DNA from: Fidelibacterota bacterium
GTDB taxonomy: Bacteria; Fidelibacterota; Marinisomatia; SCGC-AAA003-L08; TS1B11
Direction of reading: 5' to 3'
DNA length: 6,847 bases
NCBI GenBank assembly: GCA_022564085.1
Contig: JADFMC010000118.1
Location: forward strand, 1 to 6,847
The translations under genes were made by a program, and so were the position numbers. The notes under the pieces were generated by a model, which was not told where the DNA came from, ran no database searches, and was given only the letters and a program-made list of their open reading frames with translations. Positions 1-6,408 of the stretch are shown here, piece by piece (the stretch's first letter is position 1; each line of letters begins with the position of its first letter).

Positions 1-520
1 CCAATACCCGGTTCACTATCAGGCCGCTCACGGCGATGGTGGCTGCTTGGTCCCATCGCAGGCTGCTGTTCCGCAGCTCTCGATAGCGCTCGCGGTGCGC
101 AGTTGTCTCCCAATCCCAATCGGCATCGCTGCCGGTTATATAGATGGCCGCGATGTTGCGCCGCCGGAGCTGGTCCTGATTATACTCCTCCATATTGTCC
201 CAGGCCCCCAGTCGAAAATAATAAATGTCCGGCCTGGAGCGGTTGCTGACGCCGGCATACTGAGCCGCGTAGGACCGGTAACCATCCCGGTTGACTTCCG
301 CCCACTTGCCGGCGGAGGCTATACTCAGCCACAGCCCCGCCTCGGCTACCATGAAGCGCGAGGCCCAGCGATCAGACCCCAAGGTGCGTTGCCCCCAGCC
401 CGGCAGCACCAATGATCGCAGCACTGCGCCCTGGCGCCCCGAATCGCTTTTTTGCTGAGCACCCAGCCCCTGGATCGCACTGAGCACTAACAGGGCCGCC
501 AATGTAATTTTAGGAATCAT
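1..520 (-). CDS. Exported protein of unknown function, DUF5683-like (3'-truncated)
   Basis: The reading frame starts at the ATG at 520 and stays open for 173 codons to the left edge, so the C-terminus is missing. Residues 1-21 form a clear signal peptide: K4, a hydrophobic core LAALLVLSAI, and a likely cut after GLGA. Next come a basic stretch and VLRSLVLPGWGQ (33-44), then a hydrophobic helix around 56-70 (FMVAEAGLWLSIASAG). A polar region rich in Tyr, Arg and Asp follows, with many aromatic residues (IYYF at 99-102, WDW at 135-137). The last visible part, LRWDQAATIAVSGLIVNRVL (154-173), looks like the start of a second hydrophobic helix. The PGWGQ motif and layout resemble, from memory, DUF5683-type proteins common in FCB-group bacteria; no molecular function is known to me. 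An AGGAG site and an 11-base overlap with lnt support the frame. It is probably envelope-located. Gene reality is confident, family moderately so. Confidence 0.8.
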   Translation of the reverse strand, partial: MIPKITLAALLVLSAIQGLGAQQKSDSGRQGAVLRSLVLPGWGQRTLGSDRWASRFMVAEAGLWLSIASAGKWAEVNRDGYRSYAAQYAGVSNRSRPDIYYFRLGAWDNMEEYNQDQLRRRNIAAIYITGSDADWDWETTAHRERYRELRNSSLRWDQAATIAVSGLIVNRVL

Positions 521-2051
521 CCGGCCTGCTCCTGGTTTGCAACTCCATCCGCAAAGTTATGATCGACAGTCCCACTGCCAGAGCCACTATCAGCCAGGCA
601 AAAAAATCGCCGTGGCGCAGGTAGAACGTCGATTGGTCGCTGGGGGCTATATCGGCGGTGAAGACCCCCTCGCGATTGAGCCCCAGGCGAGCGATAATCC
701 GCCCGGTCTGGTCGATCACCACGCTGATCCCCGTATTGGCCGCCCGCACCACCGGACGCCGCAATTCCACCGCCCGGTAGCGGAACTGGGCCGTGTGCTG
801 GTACGGTTCGGAAGTGAAGCCAAACCAGGCGTCGTTCACCAGGCCCACCAGAAAATCCGCCCCGGCCCGGGCGAAATGACGATATAGCTGCGGCCTGGTG
901 GTCTCATAGCAGATACCCACGCTGAACCGGGCCCCGTCCACATCGAAAACGGTATAACTATCGCCGGCCTTGAAATTTGCCTGGCCCAGGTTCAGCTCTT
1001 TGAGTACCTCGAACCAATCGGAAAATGGAATGTATTCGCCGAACGGCACCAGGTGGATCTTATCGTAGCGGCCGCCGATGCCGTTGCTGTCGATCAGGCC
1101 GGCGGAGTTGAAATATTGCACTTCCCCGCCCGGCAGCCGCTCATATTCGGGCATGCCGGTGATCACGGTCAGTTGCAGCTCGCGCAACTCTTCCTGAATC
1201 TGCCGCAGGTAGCCCCGCCCGCCGTGGCGCAGGTAGGCCGGGGTGGCCGCCTCCGGCCAGAACACAATTTGGGGGTGGTCCTGTGCCACTTCCCGGGTCA
1301 GGGCATTCAGTTGGTCGAAATGCCGCTCCCGGATCTCCGGGACCCATTTCTCCAGGGCGTTGGTATTGGGTTGCACCACTCCCACCCGCAAGGTCGCTAC
1401 CGGCGCCGGGGGGAGTAGCGCCCAGCCGCTCAGCCAGGGCACTATCAGCGCTGCGGCCAGCACGGGAGCGCCTACCTTCCAATTCTTGCGCTGCCATAGT
1501 TCCCAGGTCAGCACGTTCACCAGCACCACCCAGAAGCTCAGGCCGTAGATTCCGGTATATTCCGCCAGCTGGATCGGCAGTAGATACCCCGCCTGGGAGT
1601 TGGCCAGGGCGATCCAGGGGAACCCCATGGTGCCGAATGTGCGAATAAATTCCACCGTCACCCACAATAGTGGCAAGCTCCACACCGCCGCCGGTCCCCA
1701 GCGGAGCCGCAGCCAGCCGAACCACCAACCGATGAATGCATAATTCAGCGCCAGGAACAGCACCAGGGCGATCATGCTGGCCGTCGCCGCCCACCAGGCA
1801 GTTCCGGAATTGAAGGCCACGAAATACAGGAGCGTAAAAAGAAAGCCCAGCGACCAGAGCAGGCCTAAATAGGCCGACCGGGCAGGTGAGGGCGACTTCA
1901 GCCAGGCGTCGATCAGCGGCACCAGCCCCACCCAGGCTAGAAACCCCAGGGGAAAAGGGGGGAAACTGAGGGCGGTGACAATCCCTGCCAGCACCACTTT
2001 ACGGGTGACAGGCAGGCGCTGGTACCAGGAGACGAGCGCCGGAGATTTCAA
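510..2051 (-). CDS. lnt: Apolipoprotein N-acyltransferase Lnt
   Basis: Lnt is an integral inner-membrane enzyme. It moves an acyl chain from phospholipid to the free amino group of the N-terminal diacylglyceryl-cysteine, the last step of lipoprotein maturation before sorting to the outer membrane. The length of 513 residues is typical. Hydrophobic segments lie at about 17-33, 35-51, 60-80, 86-114 (probably two), 121-136, 171-185 and 195-213. A periplasmic nitrilase-type domain follows at about 220-470, then a last membrane helix at about 482-502. The catalytic triad is complete: E267 in FWPEAAT, K331 in YDKIHLVPFGEY and C381 in VGICYE. The supporting glutamates E339 and E383 are also present, as in E. 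coli Lnt. The likely start is TTG at 2051 in the overlap with ruvX. The 3' end (TAA at 512-510) overlaps the next gene by 11 bases. Lipoprotein substrates are not in the window. Confidence 0.96.
   Translation of the reverse strand: MKSPALVSWYQRLPVTRKVVLAGIVTALSFPPFPLGFLAWVGLVPLIDAWLKSPSPARSAYLGLLWSLGFLFTLLYFVAFNSGTAWWAATASMIALVLFLALNYAFIGWWFGWLRLRWGPAAVWSLPLLWVTVEFIRTFGTMGFPWIALANSQAGYLLPIQLAEYTGIYGLSFWVVLVNVLTWELWQRKNWKVGAPVLAAALIVPWLSGWALLPPAPVATLRVGVVQPNTNALEKWVPEIRERHFDQLNALTREVAQDHPQIVFWPEAATPAYLRHGGRGYLRQIQEELRELQLTVITGMPEYERLPGGEVQYFNSAGLIDSNGIGGRYDKIHLVPFGEYIPFSDWFEVLKELNLGQANFKAGDSYTVFDVDGARFSVGICYETTRPQLYRHFARAGADFLVGLVNDAWFGFTSEPYQHTAQFRYRAVELRRPVVRAANTGISVVIDQTGRIIARLGLNREGVFTADIAPSDQSTFYLRHGDFFAWLIVALAVGLSIITLRMELQTRSRPDDS
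529..533 (-). promoter_or_regulatory. Ribosome binding site for the exported protein gene
   Basis: AGGAG on the minus strand ends eight bases before the ATG at 520-518, inside the lnt coding sequence. The match and spacing are good, and they fix the start of the left-edge gene. Confidence 0.75.
2048..2051 (-). other. TTGA stop/start overlap between ruvX and lnt
   Basis: The minus strand reads TTGA at the junction: the TGA ends ruvX and the TTG is the likely lnt start. Only a weak GGA-type ribosome site lies upstream (TGGA, about nine bases away). Possible later starts (GTG codons at residues 19-20) would cut into the first membrane segment. The same junction form occurs one gene upstream. 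Confidence 0.75.
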
Positions 2052-2461
2052 GGGTGGGAATCCAGGTAATTTTGCAGGAACATGGCGGCGGCGGTGCGGT
2101 CGACCATTTCCTTATGGTGCCCGGTCTTGATACCCTGCTGCTGCAGAGCTTTGCGGGCAGCCACCGTGGTCAACCGCTCATCGTAGCGCTCCACCGGCAG
2201 AGCCAGGTTCTGTTCCAGGTCGGCAATGAACTTATCCACCACCTTGGTCTGCCTGCCCTGCTCACCGCTCATGGTCAGGGGATAACCTACCACGGCCAAC
2301 TCGATTTCCTGCTCGCTGATCACGGCTTCGAGCTGGTTCCACCAACCGTCTCCCGCATCCCTGATCAAGGTTATAAACGGCTGGGCGATTATCTTCAGTG
2401 GATCGGAAACCGCCAGCCCCACCCGCCGTTCACCGAAGTCGATCCCTAATATGCGCGTCAA
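2048..2461 (-). CDS. ruvX: Holliday junction resolvase-like protein RuvX/YqgF
   Basis: This is a cytoplasmic RNase H-fold nuclease of the YqgF family. It is known as a putative Holliday-junction resolvase, and in E. coli and other bacteria it is implicated in 16S rRNA 3'-end (pre-rRNA) processing. It has 137 residues, the usual family length. Motif I is LGIDFGERRVGLAVSD (5-20) with the metal-binding D8. The VVGYPLTMSGEQG strand-loop is at 57-69. YDERLTT (93-99) supplies the second acidic site (E95). The C-terminal VDRTAAAMFLQNYLD helix (120-134) supplies D121. All three acidic positions are present, so it should be catalytically competent. The start is TTG, written as Met; an in-frame TAG just upstream rules out a longer protein, and a later ATG would remove motif I. 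It overlaps both neighbours by four bases (TTGA at each end), placing it firmly inside the transcript. Confidence 0.95.
   Translation of the reverse strand: MTRILGIDFGERRVGLAVSDPLKIIAQPFITLIRDAGDGWWNQLEAVISEQEIELAVVGYPLTMSGEQGRQTKVVDKFIADLEQNLALPVERYDERLTTVAARKALQQQGIKTGHHKEMVDRTAAAMFLQNYLDSHP
2458..2461 (-). other. TTGA stop/start overlap between the HU gene and ruvX
   Basis: The minus strand reads TTGA: the TTG starts ruvX and the TGA ends the HU frame. In the ruvX frame a TAG stop lies at 2467-2465, leaving only one sense codon (CGG) before the TTG. The conserved ILGIDFG strand begins four residues into the protein. The TTG is therefore the only ordinary start codon available. No clear Shine-Dalgarno is visible upstream, which suggests translational coupling. 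Confidence 0.85.
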
Positions 2462-2799
2462 CCGCTAGGGGCCGAAAGTTTATCGAGCGGTTTCCGCAGC
2501 ACCTGGCGTAGCAGGCGCCCCGGCTTGAAGTGGCTCTTCCGGCGGGGTGGCACGTAAACCTCTTCATTGGTGCGGGGGTTGCGAGCCCTCGGTTTGGCCT
2601 TGGTGGGCTTCACCTCGAATACGCCGAAATTTCGAATTTCCACCCGCAATCTGGGATGGTCCTGACTCATGATCTCCCGCAGCACCTCGAAAACGGTATC
2701 TACCGGGGCCTTCATCTGCGAGACGGGAACGTCTAACTTGTCGGCCACCCGCTGGGTCACGTCCCGTTTAGTGTAGGTAATGCTTTGAATTTTTGCCAT
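2458..2799 (-). CDS. HU/IHF-family DNA-binding protein with C-terminal basic extension
   Basis: This is a small histone-like protein that dimerises, inserts two beta-arms into the minor groove and bends DNA. It acts in nucleoid architecture, replication and recombination. It has 113 residues against about 90-100 for typical HU or IHF. The N-terminal helices (about 9-45) start YTKRDVTQRVADKL. The core strand motif is IRNFGVFEVKP (55-65). The beta-arm tip carries RNPRT with the intercalating proline at 75. The family ending VPPRRKSHFKPG is at 83-94. Beyond this conserved end lies an extra stretch of about 19 residues, rich in Arg, Lys and Leu (RLLRQVLRKPLDKL). The RNFG form and the length look more IHF-like than HU-like, but the subtype cannot be set by eye. 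The ATG at 2799 is two bases after the Rel stop. The TGA stop at 2460-2458 forms a TTGA overlap with ruvX. Confidence 0.93.
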   Translation of the reverse strand: MAKIQSITYTKRDVTQRVADKLDVPVSQMKAPVDTVFEVLREIMSQDHPRLRVEIRNFGVFEVKPTKAKPRARNPRTNEEVYVPPRRKSHFKPGRLLRQVLRKPLDKLSAPSG

Positions 2800-2801
2800 G
2801 C

Positions 2802-4991
2802 TTAAATCCGCTCCATATAAATTAAACCCGGAATCATCCGGACGCGGTTTTGAATTCGCTCCAGCTTACGGATGTCATCTACTTCTACCGACATATGCAG
2901 TGTCATGATTCCATCCTCGACAACCATGTCCACGCTGGCGATGTTGGTGTTGAGTTTGGAGGTCGATTCGGTCAGGTCCTTAAGGAAGTGTTTCCGGTCT
3001 TCCGCCACGATTTTCAACGGCACGACGAAATCCCGCCGCTTGCTCACATCCCACTCCACTTCCACGAAGCGATCGTGGTTGGCGTCAATGATCGGCAGGT
3101 TGGAACAGGCCACCCGGTGCACCGTGATCCCCCGGCCACGGGTCACAAAGCCGATGATTTCGTCACCTGGAATTGGGTTGCAGCACTTGCTCAACGAAAT
3201 CATCAGGTCGGAGATGCCGTCCACCCGCACCCCCTGGCCCGACTTACGGTACCGGCGGCCCGGCGCTACGCTCAGCTTCCTCTCCAGCGCGTCCTCTTGC
3301 GGCAGTTGCTCCGGTGTGAATTTGACGATCACCTGCCGGACGGTGACATCCCCCCGCCCCAGGGCGGCATACAGCTGCTCCACCGTCTCGTAGCCGCTGC
3401 GGCCAGGGTTCTTACGGATGGCCTTATGCACGGCCGTCATCTTCAAGCGCCGCAGGATCTTCTGCAGGATCTCCTCCCCCAACCGGATACTCTCATCCAA
3501 CTGTGCCCGGCGCATGAAACGGCGAATGTGACTCTTGGCCTTGCTGGTTTGCACGAACTTCAGCCAGGCGTAACCGGGGGACTGGTGCTCCGAAGTGATA
3601 ATCTCCACCGTATCCCCGTTGTGCAGCTTGCTGTTTAAGGGTACGATCTTGCTGTTGACCCGGGCGCCCACACACTGTAGCCCCACCTCGCTATGAATCT
3701 CGAAGGCCATGTCAACCGGGGAGGAACCCGCCGGTAGCTGAATGAGGTCTCCCCGGGGGGTGAAGATAAATATCTCATCCTTGAACAGGTCGATCTTCAG
3801 CAGCTCCAGGAATTCCTCGGGGGTGGACTTGTCATTCTGGGCAATCTCCACCAATTCCCGCAGCCAGCGGATCTGGCGATCCATATGGGTCAGTTTGGCC
3901 TGGTCCGACTCCTTGTAGCGCCAGTGGGCCGCCACCCCGATCTCAGCCGTTTCATCCATCTCCACGGTGCGCAGCTGCACCTCAACCACCTTGCCCCGGG
4001 GACCCACCACCGTGGTGTGCAACGACTGATAGCCGTTCATTTTCGGGGTGGCGATAAAATCATTGAAGCGTTCCTGGATTGGCGTATATAGCTGGTGCAC
4101 GATACCCAGGCCGGCGTAGCAATCATCCACCCGCTCGGTAATGATCCGTACCGCCAGCAGATCGTAAATCTCTTCAAAGTTCACCTGCCGGCGCTGCATC
4201 TTGCCGAAGATGGAATAATAATGCTTGGGCCGCCCCACCACCGTGGCCTGGATGTGGTACTCCTTGAGCTGCTTTTTGATCGGTCGCACGAAATCGGCAA
4301 TGTATTTCTTACGCTCCGAACGGGAATCCCGCACCATTTTTACCAGCTCGCCGAAGGCTTCCGGCTCGATCACCTTAAATATCAGGTCTTCCAGGTCCCA
4401 CTTGACCCGCGCCATCCCCAGGCGGTGCGCCAGCGGGGCGTATACATCCCGGGTCTCGATGGCGATGCGCCGCTGCTTGATCAGCGGCAGGTACTTGATG
4501 GTACGCATATTGTGCAGGCGGTCGGCGAACTTGATGATGATCACCCGGATGTCCCGCGCCACCGACAACAGCATCTTCATGAAGTTCTCGGCCTGGCGTT
4601 CGGCGTGGCTGCGAAACTTGATCCCCGACAACTTGGTGACACCATCCACCAGCTGGTAGACCTCCGGGCCAAACTGTTCCTTCAGGTCCTGGGCGGTGAG
4701 GGCCGTATCCTCCAGGACATCGTGCAGGAACCCGGCAGCGATGGTGACGGGATCCATGTGCCACTCCGACAGCAGCAAGGCGGTCTGGTAACAGTGCTCG
4801 AAGTACGGTTCGCCCGATTTGCGGAGTTGCCCGTCGTGGGCCTGTTCGGCGGCGCGGTAGGCTCTCCAGAGGAATTGCTCCACATCCTCCCGGCTCTCCT
4901 CCTTCAGGTTCATGTTGGCCATGATGGCCCGGAACTTGGCCGGGAACCGGCTGCGGTGTGGCAGGATCTGCTTGAGGGTATCCACCACCAT
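2802..4991 (-). CDS. Bifunctional RelA/SpoT-family (p)ppGpp synthetase/hydrolase (Rel)
   Basis: The protein makes the alarmone (p)ppGpp from ATP and GTP/GDP and degrades it, controlling the stringent response at the ribosome. At 729 residues it is a full-length long RSH. The HD hydrolase domain (about 45-195) keeps H66, the HDxxED signature as HDVLED (90-95) and ADRLHNMRT (156-164), so hydrolysis should be active. The synthetase domain (about 245-360) has GRPKH (253-257), D277 in YDLLAVRI, NGYQSLHT (319-326) and E337 in VEVQLRT. The TGS domain is at about 402-465. A helical region follows, then the cysteine-bearing zinc-finger/CC region with C603, C604, H625 and C629. A C-terminal ACT domain covers about 655-729. 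The motif that is RxKD in bifunctional enzymes and ExDD in synthetase-only RelA reads RFND here (308-311). An intact HD site argues for a single bifunctional Rel rather than E. coli-type RelA, so I give no symbol. The start overlaps the dnaB stop by one base; HU begins two bases after the stop. Confidence 0.97.
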   Translation of the reverse strand: MVVDTLKQILPHRSRFPAKFRAIMANMNLKEESREDVEQFLWRAYRAAEQAHDGQLRKSGEPYFEHCYQTALLLSEWHMDPVTIAAGFLHDVLEDTALTAQDLKEQFGPEVYQLVDGVTKLSGIKFRSHAERQAENFMKMLLSVARDIRVIIIKFADRLHNMRTIKYLPLIKQRRIAIETRDVYAPLAHRLGMARVKWDLEDLIFKVIEPEAFGELVKMVRDSRSERKKYIADFVRPIKKQLKEYHIQATVVGRPKHYYSIFGKMQRRQVNFEEIYDLLAVRIITERVDDCYAGLGIVHQLYTPIQERFNDFIATPKMNGYQSLHTTVVGPRGKVVEVQLRTVEMDETAEIGVAAHWRYKESDQAKLTHMDRQIRWLRELVEIAQNDKSTPEEFLELLKIDLFKDEIFIFTPRGDLIQLPAGSSPVDMAFEIHSEVGLQCVGARVNSKIVPLNSKLHNGDTVEIITSEHQSPGYAWLKFVQTSKAKSHIRRFMRRAQLDESIRLGEEILQKILRRLKMTAVHKAIRKNPGRSGYETVEQLYAALGRGDVTVRQVIVKFTPEQLPQEDALERKLSVAPGRRYRKSGQGVRVDGISDLMISLSKCCNPIPGDEIIGFVTRGRGITVHRVACSNLPIIDANHDRFVEVEWDVSKRRDFVVPLKIVAEDRKHFLKDLTESTSKLNTNIASVDMVVEDGIMTLHMSVEVDDIRKLERIQNRVRMIPGLIYMERI
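2811..2814 (-). promoter_or_regulatory. Probable ribosome binding site for the HU/IHF-family gene
   Basis: GGAG on the minus strand lies within the last codons of the Rel gene, 11 bases before the HU ATG at 2799. The spacing is somewhat long and the match short. Its placement inside the upstream gene fits re-initiation across the TAAGCATG junction. Confidence 0.45.
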
Positions 4992-6397
4992 CAGAAGGGG
5001 GTCTCCTCCCCGGCGAACTCAAGATCATCCCTGAAAGACGCATTCTCAAACTTGGTGTAGATGGCCTCGAAGGTGAGGTGTACCGTGCCGGTGGGACCGT
5101 TACGCTGCTTGGCGATGATCAGCTCCGCCTTGCCTTCGTCATCTTCTGACCTGGTATATAGTATCGGGCGGTAAAGGAACAGGATGACGTCGGCGTCCTG
5201 CTCGATGGCCCCCGATTCCCGCAGGTCGGACATGATGGGCCGCTTATCCTTGCCGGGGCGCTGCTCCGGGGCCCGGGAAAGTTGCGACAAGGCCAGAATG
5301 GTTATGTCCAGCTCCCGGGCCAGCCCCTTCAGCGAGCGGGTGATATCCGACATCTCCTGCTGCCGGTTTTCCATCCGCGACCGGCCGGAGATCAGCTGCA
5401 GGTAGTCGATGATCACCAGCTCCACGGCATGGTCGGCCTTGAAGCGCCGGATGCGGGAACGCAGTCCCAGGATATCCAGCCCGGCGGTGTCATCGATGAA
5501 GATGGGCGTCTCCGACAATATCCCGGCGGCTTTTGATATCTTGGGCCAGTCCCGCTTGGTGAGGGTACCCTGCCGCACCTTGTGGGAATCCACCTTGGCC
5601 TCGGCGGTGAGCAGGCGCATGGCCAGCTGGTAGTTGGACATCTCCATGCTGAAGATGCCCACCTTGTGCCGGAATTCCTCGCTGGCGGCGTTGCGGGCGA
5701 TGTTCAGGGCCAGGGCGGTCTTGCCCATGGAGGGCCGGCCGGCCAGAATTACCAGGTCGGACAGCTGGAAACCGTTGGTCATCTTATCCAGATCGGCGAA
5801 ACCGGAGGGGATGCCGGTGTAGCGGTGCCGGCGGTCGGCGCTGTGCAGCTGGTCGAGTTTGCCGAGGCTGTCGGCTAGAATAACTTCGATCTCCACCGCT
5901 TCGTTTTTGGTAGCTTTACGCTGCAGCTCGAATAGCTGGTGTTCGGCGGTGTCGAGTAAGTCGTCGATCCCCTGCTCGCCACGATAGGCCTTTTCGATGA
6001 ACTCGTTACCGGTGGCTATGATCTGGCGGCGAGCCCAATGATCACGTACTATTTGAGCATACTGTCCCACATTGGCCGCCGAGGGCACCCTTTCGACCAG
6101 CCCGGTGAGATAGAAGGCGCCACCCACTTTATCCAACAGACCCTGTTTGGTCAGATGGTCTATTAAAGTCAGGGTATCTATCGGTTCACCCACATTCTGC
6201 AACTCATCCATGGCGCTGTAAATCTGGTTGTGGATCTCTTTATAAAAAGCCCCCTGCGGCAAAATATTCACTACCCGGTCGAAGGCCCCCTTTTCGATCA
6301 GGATGGCGCCCAGCACGGCCTCTTCCGCCTCCAGGTTCTGGGGCGGCAGCTTTAGTTCGCCGTTCTTTTTGGCCGCCATGGTCTGCGCCTTAGCCAT
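4991..6397 (-). CDS. dnaB: Replicative DNA helicase DnaB
   Basis: This is the hexameric 5'-to-3' helicase that unwinds the replication fork and recruits primase. At 468 residues it has normal family length. The N-terminal primase-interacting helical domain covers about residues 17-125 (starts LPPQNLEAEEAVLGAIL). A linker leads to the RecA-like motor from about 190 (TGIPSGFADLDKMTNGF). Walker A is GRPSMGKTA (220-228, K226, T227). The catalytic glutamate is probably E252 in FSMEMS. Walker B is LVIIDYLQL with D331. Motif H4 is LSQLSR (Q372). The DLRESGAIEQDAD segment is at 391-403, and the arginine-finger region KQRNGPTG is at 430-437. No intein interrupts the Walker A or later motifs, which are common intein sites in dnaB. 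The ATG at 6397 follows a weak GTGGA-type ribosome site in the 11-base gap after the glycosylase stop. Met7 is a possible alternative start; both precede the conserved domain. The stop overlaps the next start by one base (TGATG). Confidence 0.98.
   Translation of the reverse strand: MAKAQTMAAKKNGELKLPPQNLEAEEAVLGAILIEKGAFDRVVNILPQGAFYKEIHNQIYSAMDELQNVGEPIDTLTLIDHLTKQGLLDKVGGAFYLTGLVERVPSAANVGQYAQIVRDHWARRQIIATGNEFIEKAYRGEQGIDDLLDTAEHQLFELQRKATKNEAVEIEVILADSLGKLDQLHSADRRHRYTGIPSGFADLDKMTNGFQLSDLVILAGRPSMGKTALALNIARNAASEEFRHKVGIFSMEMSNYQLAMRLLTAEAKVDSHKVRQGTLTKRDWPKISKAAGILSETPIFIDDTAGLDILGLRSRIRRFKADHAVELVIIDYLQLISGRSRMENRQQEMSDITRSLKGLARELDITILALSQLSRAPEQRPGKDKRPIMSDLRESGAIEQDADVILFLYRPILYTRSEDDEGKAELIIAKQRNGPTGTVHLTFEAIYTKFENASFRDDLEFAGEETPF
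5003..5010 (-). promoter_or_regulatory. Ribosome binding site for the relA/spoT-family gene
   Basis: On the minus strand this reads GGGAGGAG, ending 11 bases before the ATG at 4991-4989. It lies inside the last codons of dnaB. It is the strongest purine-rich Shine-Dalgarno match I see at any junction in the window. It supports the ATG at 4991 over the internal methionines at residues 24 and 27, for which no comparable site is evident. Confidence 0.7.
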
Positions 6398-6408
6398 TGT
6401 TATTCCAC

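Noticed and set aside
47..415. A 122-codon plus-strand open frame at the left end.
   Set aside because: The minus strand here carries a better gene: signal peptide, ribosome site, overlap with lnt and an LPGWGQ motif. The plus-strand frame has none of these.
1141..1794. A 217-codon minus-strand open frame inside lnt in another frame.
   Set aside because: It is Gly, Ala and Pro rich with no motif, and it is nested in a complete lnt with all catalytic residues.
2850..3638. A 262-codon plus-strand open frame opposite the C-terminal half of the Rel gene.
   Set aside because: Its translation is rich in His, Gln and Leu and lacks any motif, as expected for an antisense shadow. The opposite frame encodes intact TGS, CC and ACT regions.
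4095..5060. A 321-codon plus-strand open frame opposite the N-terminal half of the Rel gene.
   Set aside because: It lies wholly antisense to a strongly conserved HD/synthetase region. Its translation shows no recognisable domain, and long antisense frames are expected in GC-rich coding sequence.
5720..5745. Possible intein insertion at the DnaB Walker A site.
   Set aside because: The motif GRPSMGKTA is uninterrupted and the protein has normal length.
6398..6408. Possible promoter between the glycosylase and dnaB.
   Set aside because: The gap is only 11 bases and holds no more than a weak ribosome site. A promoter inside the upstream gene cannot be excluded, but none is evident by eye.
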